DNA from: AC-52 sp044870295
GTDB taxonomy: Bacteria; Actinomycetota; UBA4738
Reading direction: 5' to 3'
DNA: 7,431 nucleotides
Assembly (NCBI GenBank): GCA_044870295.1
Contig: JBIOYQ010000125.1
Location: 1-7,431 of the forward strand
Shown: positions 1 to 6,279 of the stretch, piece after piece
Layout of the letters: every line of letters starts with the position of its first letter
Numbering within the stretch: position 1 is the stretch's first letter
Notes under the pieces: model-generated
What the model was told of the DNA's origin: nothing
The model's input: only the letters and a program-made list of their open reading frames with translations
Database searches by the model: none
Program-made: the position numbers and the translations under genes

Positions 1-211
1 GGAGGCCGCCGAGGCCGCGTTGGAGCCGAATCCCGAGGCCAACCGGGTTCGGTTCTGGGCCACCAGAGAACAGATGCTCTCGCTAGCGCGGCACGGGGCG
101 CTGGTGTGCGCGGCGGGCCGCCCGCAGTGCCCGCTGTGCGGCAACCCCATGGATCCCGAAGGCCACCGGTGCCCGGCGCTGAACGGGCATCGCGAGCAGG
201 CCGAAACGTGA
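1..211 (+). CDS. DUF3090 family protein, C-terminal part (5' end off the window)
   Basis: The reading frame is open from base 2 and encodes the last 69 residues, so the start lies to the left of the window. What is seen: a segment RFWATREQM, then AAGRPQCPLCG, then DPEGHRCPALNGH at the end. This Cys-rich tail (visible Cys36, Cys43, Cys46, Cys57 and His55) resembles a small zinc-ribbon-like knuckle and matches the conserved end of the actinobacterial DUF3090 family, as I recall it. The family is usually about 190-200 residues, so roughly a third is present. Its biochemical function is not known. The TGA stop at 209-211 overlaps the GTG start of the next gene by two bases, which indicates a common transcript and translational coupling. 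In Streptomyces the same family sits beside SCO1664 and a histidine phosphatase, so the neighbour on the left may be that phosphatase (inference). Confidence 0.85.
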   Translation, partial: EAAEAALEPNPEANRVRFWATREQMLSLARHGALVCAAGRPQCPLCGNPMDPEGHRCPALNGHREQAET

Positions 212-972
212 CCCGGCCCTCCCGCGCGCGATCCCGCCCGGAAGCGATGTCGGCGGGCGACGCCGCCGGCGACGACTCGCATGGCCTCCTGGTCCAGGGC
301 CACCTCCGGCTCCTCGGGCTCCTGCCGAACGCCTCGAACTACACCTTCCTGGCGGAGGTCGTTCACGGCGACCGGTCGGGACGAGCGGTGTACAAACCGC
401 GCGAGGGCGAGGCGCCTTTGTGGGACTTCCCCGATGGGACCCTGTGCCAGCGGGAGGTGGCGGCGTACGTCCTGTCGCGAGCCCTGGGCTGGCCTTCCAT
501 CCCACCCACCGTGCTGCGCGAGGGCCCTCATGGAACCGGTTCGGTGCAGCTCTTCATCGACGTCGATCCAACCGAGCACTTCTTCACCCTTCGTGAGCGG
601 ACCCCCGAGGCCTTTCTTCCCTTCGCCGCGTTCGACGTGGTGGCGAACAACGCGGACCGCAAGGGCGGCCACTGCCTGCTCGACCGGTCCGGCAGGATCT
701 GGGCGGTCGACCACGGGGTGTGCTTCAGCCCGGAGCCGAAGCTGCGCACGGTGATCTGGGACTTCGCGGGAGACCACGTGCCCGACGCGTTGCTGGCCGA
801 CGTGGCGCGAGTGGCGAAGGAGCTGCGATCGGGACGGTTGCGCGAGGACCTGCTGGCGCTCCTGTCCAAGGCCGAGGTGGAGGCCACCGCCAGAAGAGCC
901 GAACGGCTCGCGGCGGTCGGCCGGTTCCCGGTCCCCGGGGCCGGCCGGGCCTATCCATGGCCGCCGTTGTGA
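208..972 (+). CDS. SCO1664 family protein (PI3/PI4-kinase-like fold)
   Basis: A 254-residue protein of the actinobacterial SCO1664 family, annotated elsewhere as phosphatidylinositol 3-/4-kinase-like. Its real substrate is unknown. Seen in the sequence: VYKP at 61-64 (Lys63 is a candidate ATP-binding lysine), LWDFPDGTL at 71-79, REVAAY at 82-87, the catalytic-loop-like NNADRKGGH at 147-155, the metal-binding-like VDHG at 167-170, and WPPL as the last four residues. This motif order is family-typical. The GTG at 208 is preferred: it overlaps the DUF3090 stop and has AGCAGG seven bases upstream. The ATG at 247 is possible and would give 241 residues, but its GGAAG is only two bases away. The first 13 residues are Arg/Pro-rich and poorly conserved-looking, which leaves the start uncertain. 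The fold suggests phosphotransfer to a protein or small molecule; lipid kinase activity is not implied. The next gene begins 43 bp downstream. Confidence 0.85.
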   Translation: MTRPSRARSRPEAMSAGDAAGDDSHGLLVQGHLRLLGLLPNASNYTFLAEVVHGDRSGRAVYKPREGEAPLWDFPDGTLCQREVAAYVLSRALGWPSIPPTVLREGPHGTGSVQLFIDVDPTEHFFTLRERTPEAFLPFAAFDVVANNADRKGGHCLLDRSGRIWAVDHGVCFSPEPKLRTVIWDFAGDHVPDALLADVARVAKELRSGRLREDLLALLSKAEVEATARRAERLAAVGRFPVPGAGRAYPWPPL

Positions 973-1015
973 CCGTCCCGTTTCACGTTTCTGCCCGTCC
1001 CATCGTTCTTCTCTC

Positions 1016-1564
1016 GTGATGGCACAGGCGGTGGCGGCCGAGGGGGCTGGGCGGCACATCGGGCGGCGGGCAACGGCGGCCCCGGCCATTCCTCCCTTCC
1101 AGACCTTCCTGGAGGAGCACCGGCTCACCGTGTACCGATTCCTGATGGCGACGGTCGGGCCGGACGATGCAGACGACTGTTTCCAGGAGACGTTCCTGGC
1201 GGCGCTGCGCGCGTATCCGAACCTCCGCCACGCCGACAACCTGAAGGCCTGGATCCTGGCCATCGCCACGCGGAAATCCATCGACGCTGGCAGGGCGAAG
1301 AGCCGCCGCCCGCTCCCGGTCCCGGATGTGGCGGACGTGGTCCAGCTGTACGCGCAGGACCCCGATCCTCTGCTCCAAGGTCCGATCTGGCAGGCCATCC
1401 GGGCCCTGCCGCCGCGCCAGCGCGTGGCGCTGGTCCACCGGGTCCTGCTCGACCGCCCCTACGCCGAGCTGGCGGCGGCCATGGGCAGCTCGGTGGAAGC
1501 CGCCAGGGCCAACGTCTACCAGGCACTGCGGAAGCTACGAGAGGGGTGGAGGGACGATGACTGA
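1016..1564 (+). CDS. ECF-type RNA polymerase sigma factor (sigma-70 family)
   Basis: A 182-residue sigma factor of the extracytoplasmic-function type, which would direct RNA polymerase to a dedicated promoter set. Region 2 runs over about residues 30-95, with the core-binding segment DADDCFQETFLAALR at 51-65 and NLKAWILAIATRKSIDAGR at 75-93. A linker of about 30 residues follows. Region 4 covers about 124-176, with LPPRQRVALV at 131-140 and the helix-turn-helix YAELAAAMGSSVEAARANV at 149-167. Regions 1 and 3 are absent, as expected for ECF factors, and there is no extra C-terminal domain. GTG 1016 and ATG 1019 are adjacent, in frame and equally possible. No Shine-Dalgarno sequence precedes them; the 43-bp leader is about 80% pyrimidine. 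The last eight bases overlap the methyltransferase gene, so the two are almost certainly co-expressed. No anti-sigma gene is visible. ECF subgroup not assigned. Confidence 0.93.
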   Translation: MMAQAVAAEGAGRHIGRRATAAPAIPPFQTFLEEHRLTVYRFLMATVGPDDADDCFQETFLAALRAYPNLRHADNLKAWILAIATRKSIDAGRAKSRRPLPVPDVADVVQLYAQDPDPLLQGPIWQAIRALPPRQRVALVHRVLLDRPYAELAAAMGSSVEAARANVYQALRKLREGWRDDD

Positions 1565-2225
1565 TCTCACGACGACTCGCTCGATGAAGGCCTTGCGCGG
1601 AGAGGCCCGCCTCCAGATGGGCAGGCCGGTTCCCCCGATGGACGAACGCTCCCGCCGGGCGGCCCGTCTGGTGGCCGACGCGGCTGCCGACGCGGGGCTG
1701 CTGGACGTGGCCTACGGCTTCGTCGACTCGCCGTTCGGCCCCCTGCTCGTGGCCGTGGGCAAGCGAGGACTGCTCAGGGTGGCCTACCCCGACCGGCCGG
1801 CCGACCAGGTGCTGGCGGACCTCGCGGCCCGGGTGTCGCCCCGCATCCTCGAGTCGCCCAGGACCACCGACCAGGTCCGCCGGGAGTTGGACGAGTACTT
1901 CGCCGGGCAGCGGCGGTCCTTCGCCGTGAAGGTGGACCTGTCGGCGGTGCAGGGGTTCGGGCGCAGGGTGCTCCAACAGACGGCGCGCATCCCGTTCGGC
2001 TCGGTCATCACCTATCGGGACGTGGCGACCCGGGCGGGGAGTCCACGGGCCGTTCGGGCAGCCGGCAACGCGCTCGGAGCCAACCCCGTCCCGATCGTGG
2101 TGCCGTGTCACCGGGTGGTCCGAACGGGAGGAGGCCTCGGTGGATACACCGGCGGGCTCACCCGGAAGGAGGCCCTGCTGGAGCTGGAAGGCGCCCGCGG
2201 CACGACCGCCCCTCGGCCTCGCTGA
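1557..2225 (+). CDS. ogt: Methylated-DNA--[protein]-cysteine S-methyltransferase (O6-alkylguanine-DNA repair)
   Basis: A 222-residue suicide repair enzyme that moves the alkyl group from O6-alkylguanine in DNA to its own cysteine. The active site PCHRV is at 183-187 with acceptor Cys184. It is preceded by NPVPIVV (176-182), by the DNA-binding helix with a likely arginine finger at Arg167 (PRAVRAAG), and by ITYRDVA (151-157), whose Tyr probably flips the phosphate. GGYTGGLTRKEALLELEG closes the domain. The catalytic unit starts near residue 50. Residues 1-50 are a basic, Cys-free extension unlike the zinc/Cys domain of Ada, with a likely helix at 29-48. Start: ATG 1557, with GGAGGG three bases and GAGGGG ten bases upstream. 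It overlaps the sigma gene by eight bases. The symbol is by family similarity; the product could equally be called MGMT or an Ada-C-like protein. Confidence 0.95.
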   Translation: MTDLTTTRSMKALRGEARLQMGRPVPPMDERSRRAARLVADAAADAGLLDVAYGFVDSPFGPLLVAVGKRGLLRVAYPDRPADQVLADLAARVSPRILESPRTTDQVRRELDEYFAGQRRSFAVKVDLSAVQGFGRRVLQQTARIPFGSVITYRDVATRAGSPRAVRAAGNALGANPVPIVVPCHRVVRTGGGLGGYTGGLTRKEALLELEGARGTTAPRPR

Positions 2226-2228
2226 GGA
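2224..2228 (+). promoter_or_regulatory. Shine-Dalgarno deciding the GTG start at 2236
   Basis: GAGGA lies seven bases before GTG 2236 and overlaps the TGA stop of the methyltransferase gene. A ribosome ending there would be placed to restart on the split-barrel gene. This favours GTG 2236 over the in-frame ATG at 2254, which has no comparable site. Confidence 0.6.
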
Positions 2229-2235
2229 CCCTGCC

Positions 2236-2667
2236 GTGGACCGGCGCGAGGCCATGAAGCGGCTCGGCGAGGCCCGGGTGGGCCGGCTGGCCACGGCCGA
2301 TGCGGGCGGGATCCCACATGTCGTGCCGTTCGTGTTCGTCCTGGAGGGCGGGACGATCTACTGGGCCGTCGATCAGAAGCCGAAGCGATCCAGGACCCTG
2401 AAGCGCCTCAGCAACATCGAGGCCAACCCCAATGTCGAGGTGGTGGTGGACCGGTACACCGAGCGGTGGGGACGACTGTGGTGGGTTCGGGCGGCGGGGC
2501 CGGCGCGCGTGGTCGATGCCGGCGCGGAGGCGGAACGGGCCCTGGCCCTGCTGGCGGGGAAGTACCGCCAGTACCGGAACAACCCACCTCAGGGCCGGGT
2601 GGTCGCCATCGAGGTGGCTCGGCTGTCCTGGTGGGAGGGTGGCATGGCCGAGCCGCCCGGGGCTTGA
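2236..2667 (+). CDS. Pyridoxamine 5'-phosphate oxidase-like split-barrel protein (probable F420- or flavin-binding, Rv0121 type)
   Basis: A 143-residue single-domain protein of the PNPOx-like/FDOR split-barrel superfamily. Such proteins bind FMN, F420 or a related cofactor; the substrate of this one is unknown. Seen: VGRLATADAGGIPHVVPFVF at 15-34, the first two barrel strands; IYWAVDQKPKRS at 41-52, whose Lys/Arg residues are placed to bind cofactor phosphate; LSNIEANPNVEVVVD at 58-72; and RVVAIEVARLSWW at 121-133 forming the last strand. The length and motif order fit the class named PPOX probable F420-dependent enzyme, Rv0121 family, as I recall it. It begins 10 bp after the methyltransferase stop, so it is probably the third gene of the sigma-methyltransferase unit. 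A link to alkylation or oxidative damage is a guess from position only. The rhomboid gene starts 27 bp downstream. Confidence 0.85.
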   Translation: MDRREAMKRLGEARVGRLATADAGGIPHVVPFVFVLEGGTIYWAVDQKPKRSRTLKRLSNIEANPNVEVVVDRYTERWGRLWWVRAAGPARVVDAGAEAERALALLAGKYRQYRNNPPQGRVVAIEVARLSWWEGGMAEPPGA

Positions 2668-2680
2668 GCGTGACGGCCTG

Positions 2681-2686
2681 TACCAT
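2681..2686 (+). promoter_or_regulatory. Candidate -10 element for a leaderless rhomboid mRNA
   Basis: TACCAT fits the TANNNT pattern seen at many actinobacterial promoters. It ends eight bases before the ATG at 2695, so transcription would begin at or within about two bases of the start codon. No Shine-Dalgarno sequence is visible before that ATG, which fits a leaderless message. There is no -35 at normal spacing: TTGAGC at 2664-2669 is only 11 bases away. Six-base matches occur by chance, so this stays tentative. Confidence 0.3.
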
Positions 2687-2694
2687 CGCTGGCA

Positions 2695-3645
2695 ATGGAC
2701 TCCCCCGCGCAGGGTCCGGCGGGTCCGCCTCCTGAAGGAGACGACCCGCCGGAACGCACGTCAGGCCTCAAGCTCGAGACCTGCTACCGGCATCCCCGGG
2801 TGGTCACCGGCGTGCATTGCACGCGGTGCGGCCGGCCGATCTGCCCGGACTGCATGACGCCGGCGCCGGTCGGCTATCAGTGCCCGGAGTGCGTCCGTGA
2901 GGCCAGGCGGGAAGCGCCCGGGCGCCGGACGCGGGTCCGGTTCCTGATCGGCCGTCCCGGTTCGATCACGACGAGCCTGCTCGCCGTCAACATCGCCATG
3001 TTCGTGGTGGAGCTGTTCGCGGGCGGGCCGAACGCGCTCCTCGACGGACCCAGCCCGCAGAAGCTCTTCCAACTGGGGGCCCTGTTCCCGCCGGCCATCG
3101 CCCTCGGTCACCAGTACTGGCGACTGGTCACGGCCATGTTCCTGCACATCGGGATCATCCACCTGGCGTTCAACATGTATGCGCTGTACCTGTTCGGTTA
3201 CCTGATCGAAGGCGCCTTCGGGAAGGGCAGGTACCTGGCCATCTACTTCGTCTCAGGCTTCCTGGGAGGCGTCGTCTCCTTCGCGTTCGGGCCGATCATC
3301 TCCGTCGGAGCCGGGGCGTCGGGAGCCATCTTCGGCCTGCTCGGCGCGTGGATCGCCTACAACTACCGCCGGCGCGGCACCGCGCTGGCCGAGGCGAACC
3401 TCCGGTGGGCCCTGATGCTGATCGTCCTCAACACGGTGATCGCCGTCGGGTTCCGCTCCATCGACTGGCGCGCCCACCTCGGCGGGCTGGTGGCCGGCGT
3501 CGCGGCGGGCTGGCTGGTGGAGGGATTCGGGCCCCGGTGGGCTCGCCCGTACGTGCAGTACGGGGGGCTGATCGCGGTGGCCCTGGTCGGCGTGGCCCTC
3601 ACGGCCTGGCGGGTCGCCACCTTCCCCTCACTGAGCGGGCTGTAG
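2695..3645 (+). CDS. Rhomboid family intramembrane serine protease with N-terminal B-box-like zinc finger
   Basis: A 316-residue membrane protease that would cleave transmembrane substrates within the lipid bilayer. Residues 1-27 are Pro/Gly-rich and probably disordered. Residues 30-66 form a B-box-like zinc module with ligand candidates Cys30, His33, Cys42, Cys45, Cys50, Cys53, Cys63 and Cys66, enough for two zinc ions. A basic stretch (70-87) leads into the rhomboid domain at about 90-305. The domain shows HIGIIHLAFN at 151-160 (oxyanion-side His/Asn), the catalytic serine in GASG (Ser209), the GAIFGLLGAW helix, and catalytic His261 in WRAHLGG. Hydrophobic segments lie at about 92-109, 128-150, 152-170, 180-199, 204-222, 237-253, 261-278 and 288-304, consistent with a six- or seven-helix core. 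The zinc finger should face the cytoplasm and may recruit a partner or substrate. ATG 2695 is chosen because the zinc finger needs it; there is no ribosome site. No partner gene is recognisable nearby. Confidence 0.93.
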   Translation: MDSPAQGPAGPPPEGDDPPERTSGLKLETCYRHPRVVTGVHCTRCGRPICPDCMTPAPVGYQCPECVREARREAPGRRTRVRFLIGRPGSITTSLLAVNIAMFVVELFAGGPNALLDGPSPQKLFQLGALFPPAIALGHQYWRLVTAMFLHIGIIHLAFNMYALYLFGYLIEGAFGKGRYLAIYFVSGFLGGVVSFAFGPIISVGAGASGAIFGLLGAWIAYNYRRRGTALAEANLRWALMLIVLNTVIAVGFRSIDWRAHLGGLVAGVAAGWLVEGFGPRWARPYVQYGGLIAVALVGVALTAWRVATFPSLSGL

Positions 3646-3735
3646 CCGGCCCCATCCGACCCGGGTCAGGATTTCCCTCTCGGGCTCCGGGAGTACCACA
3701 ATACGAGGCGGCCATTCGAGCGGTCTCCACCGACC

Positions 3736-3743
3736 AGGAGGTG
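3736..3743 (+). promoter_or_regulatory. Strong Shine-Dalgarno for the permease
   Basis: AGGAGGTG, a near-perfect match to the anti-Shine-Dalgarno, ends five bases before GTG 3749 and fixes that start. It is the clearest ribosome site in the window. The 103-bp gap before the gene probably also holds its promoter; the only weak candidate seen is CACAAT at 3697-3702, with no convincing -35. Confidence 0.8.
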
Positions 3744-3748
3744 CCCCT

Positions 3749-5248
3749 GTGGACCGAACCGCCCCGTCTTCCGGTCTCGCCCGCGAGGCCATCGGCCTTC
3801 GCGAAGTCCTGTTCCAGTCGATCACGCACATGGCCCCGGCCGCCGCGGTGGCGTTCTCGATCATCGCCGGCGCCGGGTTCGCGGCGGGCGCGCTGCCGCT
3901 CGCCGTCGTGCTGGCCCTGGTCGGCTGCCTGCTGGTGGCGATCTCCATCGGTGAGCTGGCCCGCTACCTGCCGTCCGCCGGGAGCTTCTACACATACACG
4001 GCTCGGGGAATCCACCCGGCCGTGGGCTTCCTGGTGGCGTGGGGCTACTCGTTCGTCGAGGCGTTGGTGGCGCCCCTCCTCTTCCTCATCTTCGGCCACC
4101 TGGTCGCTACCGTCTTGAACCAGGAGTTCGGTTGGCGGTACAGCCAGTGGTGGTGGGTAGCGGCGCTGGCCGCGGCCATCGTGGTGTTCATCCTGGGCTA
4201 CTTCGGCATCCAGATCAGCGCGCGAACCGGCACGCTCATCGGGCTTTTCGAGATCGGCGTCTTCACCGCGCTGGCCATCTGGCTGATCGTGCAGGCAGAC
4301 CACAACGATCTCAGCGTGTTCGGGACGAAGTTCGCTAACGTCGAAGGCTTCAAGGGGATGGCGGGGGTGGTGGCCGGATCGATCTACACGATCCTGGCGT
4401 TCATCGGGTTCGAGGCCGCCGCCCCGCTGGCCGAGGAGACCATCGACCCGCATCGCAACATCAAGCTCGCCGTGATCTATTCGTGCATCGGGATCGGGGC
4501 CTTCTACATCTTGACGACGTACGCGGCGGTGGCCTACTTCGGTCCCGACAAGTTCGCAGGGTTCGCCTCGGCGGGAGGCGGGAACCCGTGGGACTTCCTG
4601 GCCCGGAAGGTGTGGGGGGCAGGGTGGGTCCTGGTGTTCCTGGCCATCGCCAACTCCGCCATCGCGAACTCCAACGCTGCCTCCAACGCCACGACCAGGA
4701 CGTGGTACGCCATGGGCCGCATCCGGCTGTTCCCGTCGATCCTGGCCCACACCCACCCCCGATATAAGTCGCCCGACGTCGCGGTGTTCGTCCAGTTCGT
4801 GGTCGGCGTGTTCCTGTCACTGTGGCTTGGCGCGAAGTACGGACCGTTCCCCGTGGCGTTCGTCCTGGTGGCCACCATCGACGTGGCGGTGATCATCGCC
4901 ATCTACATGCTGGTCGATCTGGCCTGCCTGCTCTTCTATCTGCGGGAGCGGCGCAGCGAGTTCAACATCATCCTCCACGGCCTGGTTCCGCTGGCCGGGA
5001 TCGCCGCGTTCATCCCGGCGTTCTTCACCGGGATCGGCGTCGGGCAGTCGGTGTTCAGCTTCGTGACCAAGCTGCCACCGCCGTACACCCTGGTCGGGCC
5101 CATCGACGGGATCGGTATGGGGGTCGGCGTCCTGTACCTGATCTATCTGTATGCCCGTCACCCCGAGCGCGTCCGTGACACCGGCAGGATCTTCATCGAA
5201 CAGCCCGGCGTCGAAGGGGTCGCTCCCCCAACGCCGGCGCCGGTCTGA
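3749..5248 (+). CDS. APC superfamily permease (amino acid/amine/amide transporter)
   Basis: A 499-residue integral membrane transporter with the 12-helix layout of amino acid-polyamine-organocation permeases, normally proton- or sodium-coupled uptake. TM1 holds the unwound-helix signature PAAAVAFSIIAGAGFAAGALP (30-50, first half of the helix and its break), followed by GELARYLPSAGSFYTY at 68-83. The family hallmark GFEAAAPLAEET lies at 220-231, followed by PHRNI at 234-238. Other hydrophobic segments are at about 52-68, 90-122, 136-153, 161-181, 205-226, 240-263, 290-310, 343-362, 366-397, 407-428 and 450-469. A loop rich in Asn/Ala/Ser (301-313) is notable. The C-terminal tail is short and Pro-rich. 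The GTG start is set by a strong ribosome site. The amidase gene starts 10 bp after the stop, so the substrate may be an amide, a urea-like compound or an amino acid derivative (inference from context). Exact substrate cannot be read from the sequence. Confidence 0.92.
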   Translation: MDRTAPSSGLAREAIGLREVLFQSITHMAPAAAVAFSIIAGAGFAAGALPLAVVLALVGCLLVAISIGELARYLPSAGSFYTYTARGIHPAVGFLVAWGYSFVEALVAPLLFLIFGHLVATVLNQEFGWRYSQWWWVAALAAAIVVFILGYFGIQISARTGTLIGLFEIGVFTALAIWLIVQADHNDLSVFGTKFANVEGFKGMAGVVAGSIYTILAFIGFEAAAPLAEETIDPHRNIKLAVIYSCIGIGAFYILTTYAAVAYFGPDKFAGFASAGGGNPWDFLARKVWGAGWVLVFLAIANSAIANSNAASNATTRTWYAMGRIRLFPSILAHTHPRYKSPDVAVFVQFVVGVFLSLWLGAKYGPFPVAFVLVATIDVAVIIAIYMLVDLACLLFYLRERRSEFNIILHGLVPLAGIAAFIPAFFTGIGVGQSVFSFVTKLPPPYTLVGPIDGIGMGVGVLYLIYLYARHPERVRDTGRIFIEQPGVEGVAPPTPAPV

Positions 5249-5258
5249 GTCGTCGTTC

Positions 5259-6272
5259 GTGGACGTCGTCTCTTTCCGGCCGGATCCCTCGGAGTTCGCC
5301 TGGACCTTCGGCGGCGTGCCCCCGATACGCACGGTCCGCCCCGGCACCATCCTCGAGGTGTGGACCGAGGACGCGTTCGGAGGCAAGGTCCGCGGACCCG
5401 AGGACCTGGTCACTCGGGTGATCGAGTTTCCGTTCGTGAACCCGCAAACGGGCCCGTTCGCCGTGGATGGCGCGGAGGCCGGCGACACCCTGGCGCTGCA
5501 CTTCGTGTCGATCGAGCCGTCCCGGGACTGGGCGGCGTCCACCACCATCCCGCTGTTCGGCTCGCTCAGCCAGACCCATGCCACGGCCGGGCTGCAGGAA
5601 CCACTTCCGGAGAAGGTGTGGATGTACGACGTGGACGCGAAGCAGCGGACCGTCACCTACCGCGCTCTTCGCAGTGATCACACCGTGGAGCTGCCCCTCG
5701 ACCCCATGCACGGGACCGTCGGTGTGGCGCCGGCGAACCTCGAGGCCAGGCTGTCGCTGGTTCCCGATGCCCACGGCGGCAACATGGACACGCCCGAGAT
5801 GCGAGCGGGGACGACCTGCTATCTGGGGGTGAACGTCGAGGGCGCCCTGTTCTCCCTGGGCGACGGCCACTGCCGGCAGGGCGAGGGCGAGTCGTGCGGG
5901 GTGGCCGTGGAAGCTGCCATGGACACCGTCCTGGTGGTGGAGCTGATCAAGGGGGTCGTGACGCCCTGGCCACGCCTGGAGAACGACACGCACATCATGA
6001 GCGTGGGCTCGGCCAGACCGCTGGAGGACGCGTTCCGGATCTCACAGGTCGACCTGATCCAGTGGATGGAGACACAGTTCCGCATGGATCCCATGGATGG
6101 CTACCAGCTCCTGACCCAGGCGTCCGAGGCGCCCGTGGCCAACGTGGTCGACCCGAACTATTCGTTCGTCTCCAAGATCAGGAAGGAGTACCTGCCGTCC
6201 ACCGCACCGTACGGCGGCATCCACGAGCGACTCCGCGAGATGGGACAGGCGTACACGGCCGAGCGAACGTGA
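5259..6272 (+). CDS. Acetamidase/formamidase family amidohydrolase
   Basis: A 337-residue cytoplasmic enzyme of the FmdA/AmdA family, which hydrolyses short amides (formamide, acetamide) to ammonia and the carboxylate. Seen: TFGGVPPIRTVRPGTILEVW at 16-35, a first beta segment typical of the family; NPQTGPF at 61-67; GDTLALHFVSIEPSRDW at 75-91; GTVGVAPA at 152-159; HGGNMDTPE at 172-180; and the metal-site region GDGHCRQGEGE at 201-211. The order is as expected and the length is near that of family members I know (300-400 residues). GTG 5259 is chosen because the family's N-terminus begins just upstream of its first strand; no Shine-Dalgarno precedes it, so translation probably relies on ribosomes finishing the permease 10 bp upstream. 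The gene ends 7 bp before the convergent gene. Some family members act on other amides or remain uncharacterised, so the substrate is open. Confidence 0.92.
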   Translation: MDVVSFRPDPSEFAWTFGGVPPIRTVRPGTILEVWTEDAFGGKVRGPEDLVTRVIEFPFVNPQTGPFAVDGAEAGDTLALHFVSIEPSRDWAASTTIPLFGSLSQTHATAGLQEPLPEKVWMYDVDAKQRTVTYRALRSDHTVELPLDPMHGTVGVAPANLEARLSLVPDAHGGNMDTPEMRAGTTCYLGVNVEGALFSLGDGHCRQGEGESCGVAVEAAMDTVLVVELIKGVVTPWPRLENDTHIMSVGSARPLEDAFRISQVDLIQWMETQFRMDPMDGYQLLTQASEAPVANVVDPNYSFVSKIRKEYLPSTAPYGGIHERLREMGQAYTAERT

Positions 6273-6279
6273 CGGTGGT

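Noticed and set aside
973..1015. Five CGTC/CGTT tetramers in the pyrimidine-rich leader of the sigma gene, resembling ECF -10 elements and hinting at autoregulation
   Set aside because: No GGAAC-like -35 lies at about 16-17 bases upstream of any of them, and such tetramers are common in GC-rich DNA.
1125..2294. A 389-codon open frame on the minus strand across the sigma factor and methyltransferase genes
   Set aside because: It is antisense to two clearly recognisable genes, is very rich in Arg, Gly and Pro with no domain motif, and is the usual product of high GC with few stop codons.
2664..2669. TTGAGC as a -35 element for the rhomboid gene
   Set aside because: The spacing to TACCAT is 11 bases, far shorter than the usual 16-18.
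3658..3667. Perfect palindrome GACCCGGGTC after the rhomboid gene, considered as a terminator or operator
   Set aside because: It has no loop and no following U-run, so it is not an intrinsic terminator, and a single 10-bp palindrome is too weak to call an operator.
3599..4756. A 385-codon open frame on the minus strand opposite the permease
   Set aside because: Its composition is dominated by Arg, Asp, Gly and His runs from reverse-reading hydrophobic codons, and it has no recognisable domain. The plus-strand permease explains the region.
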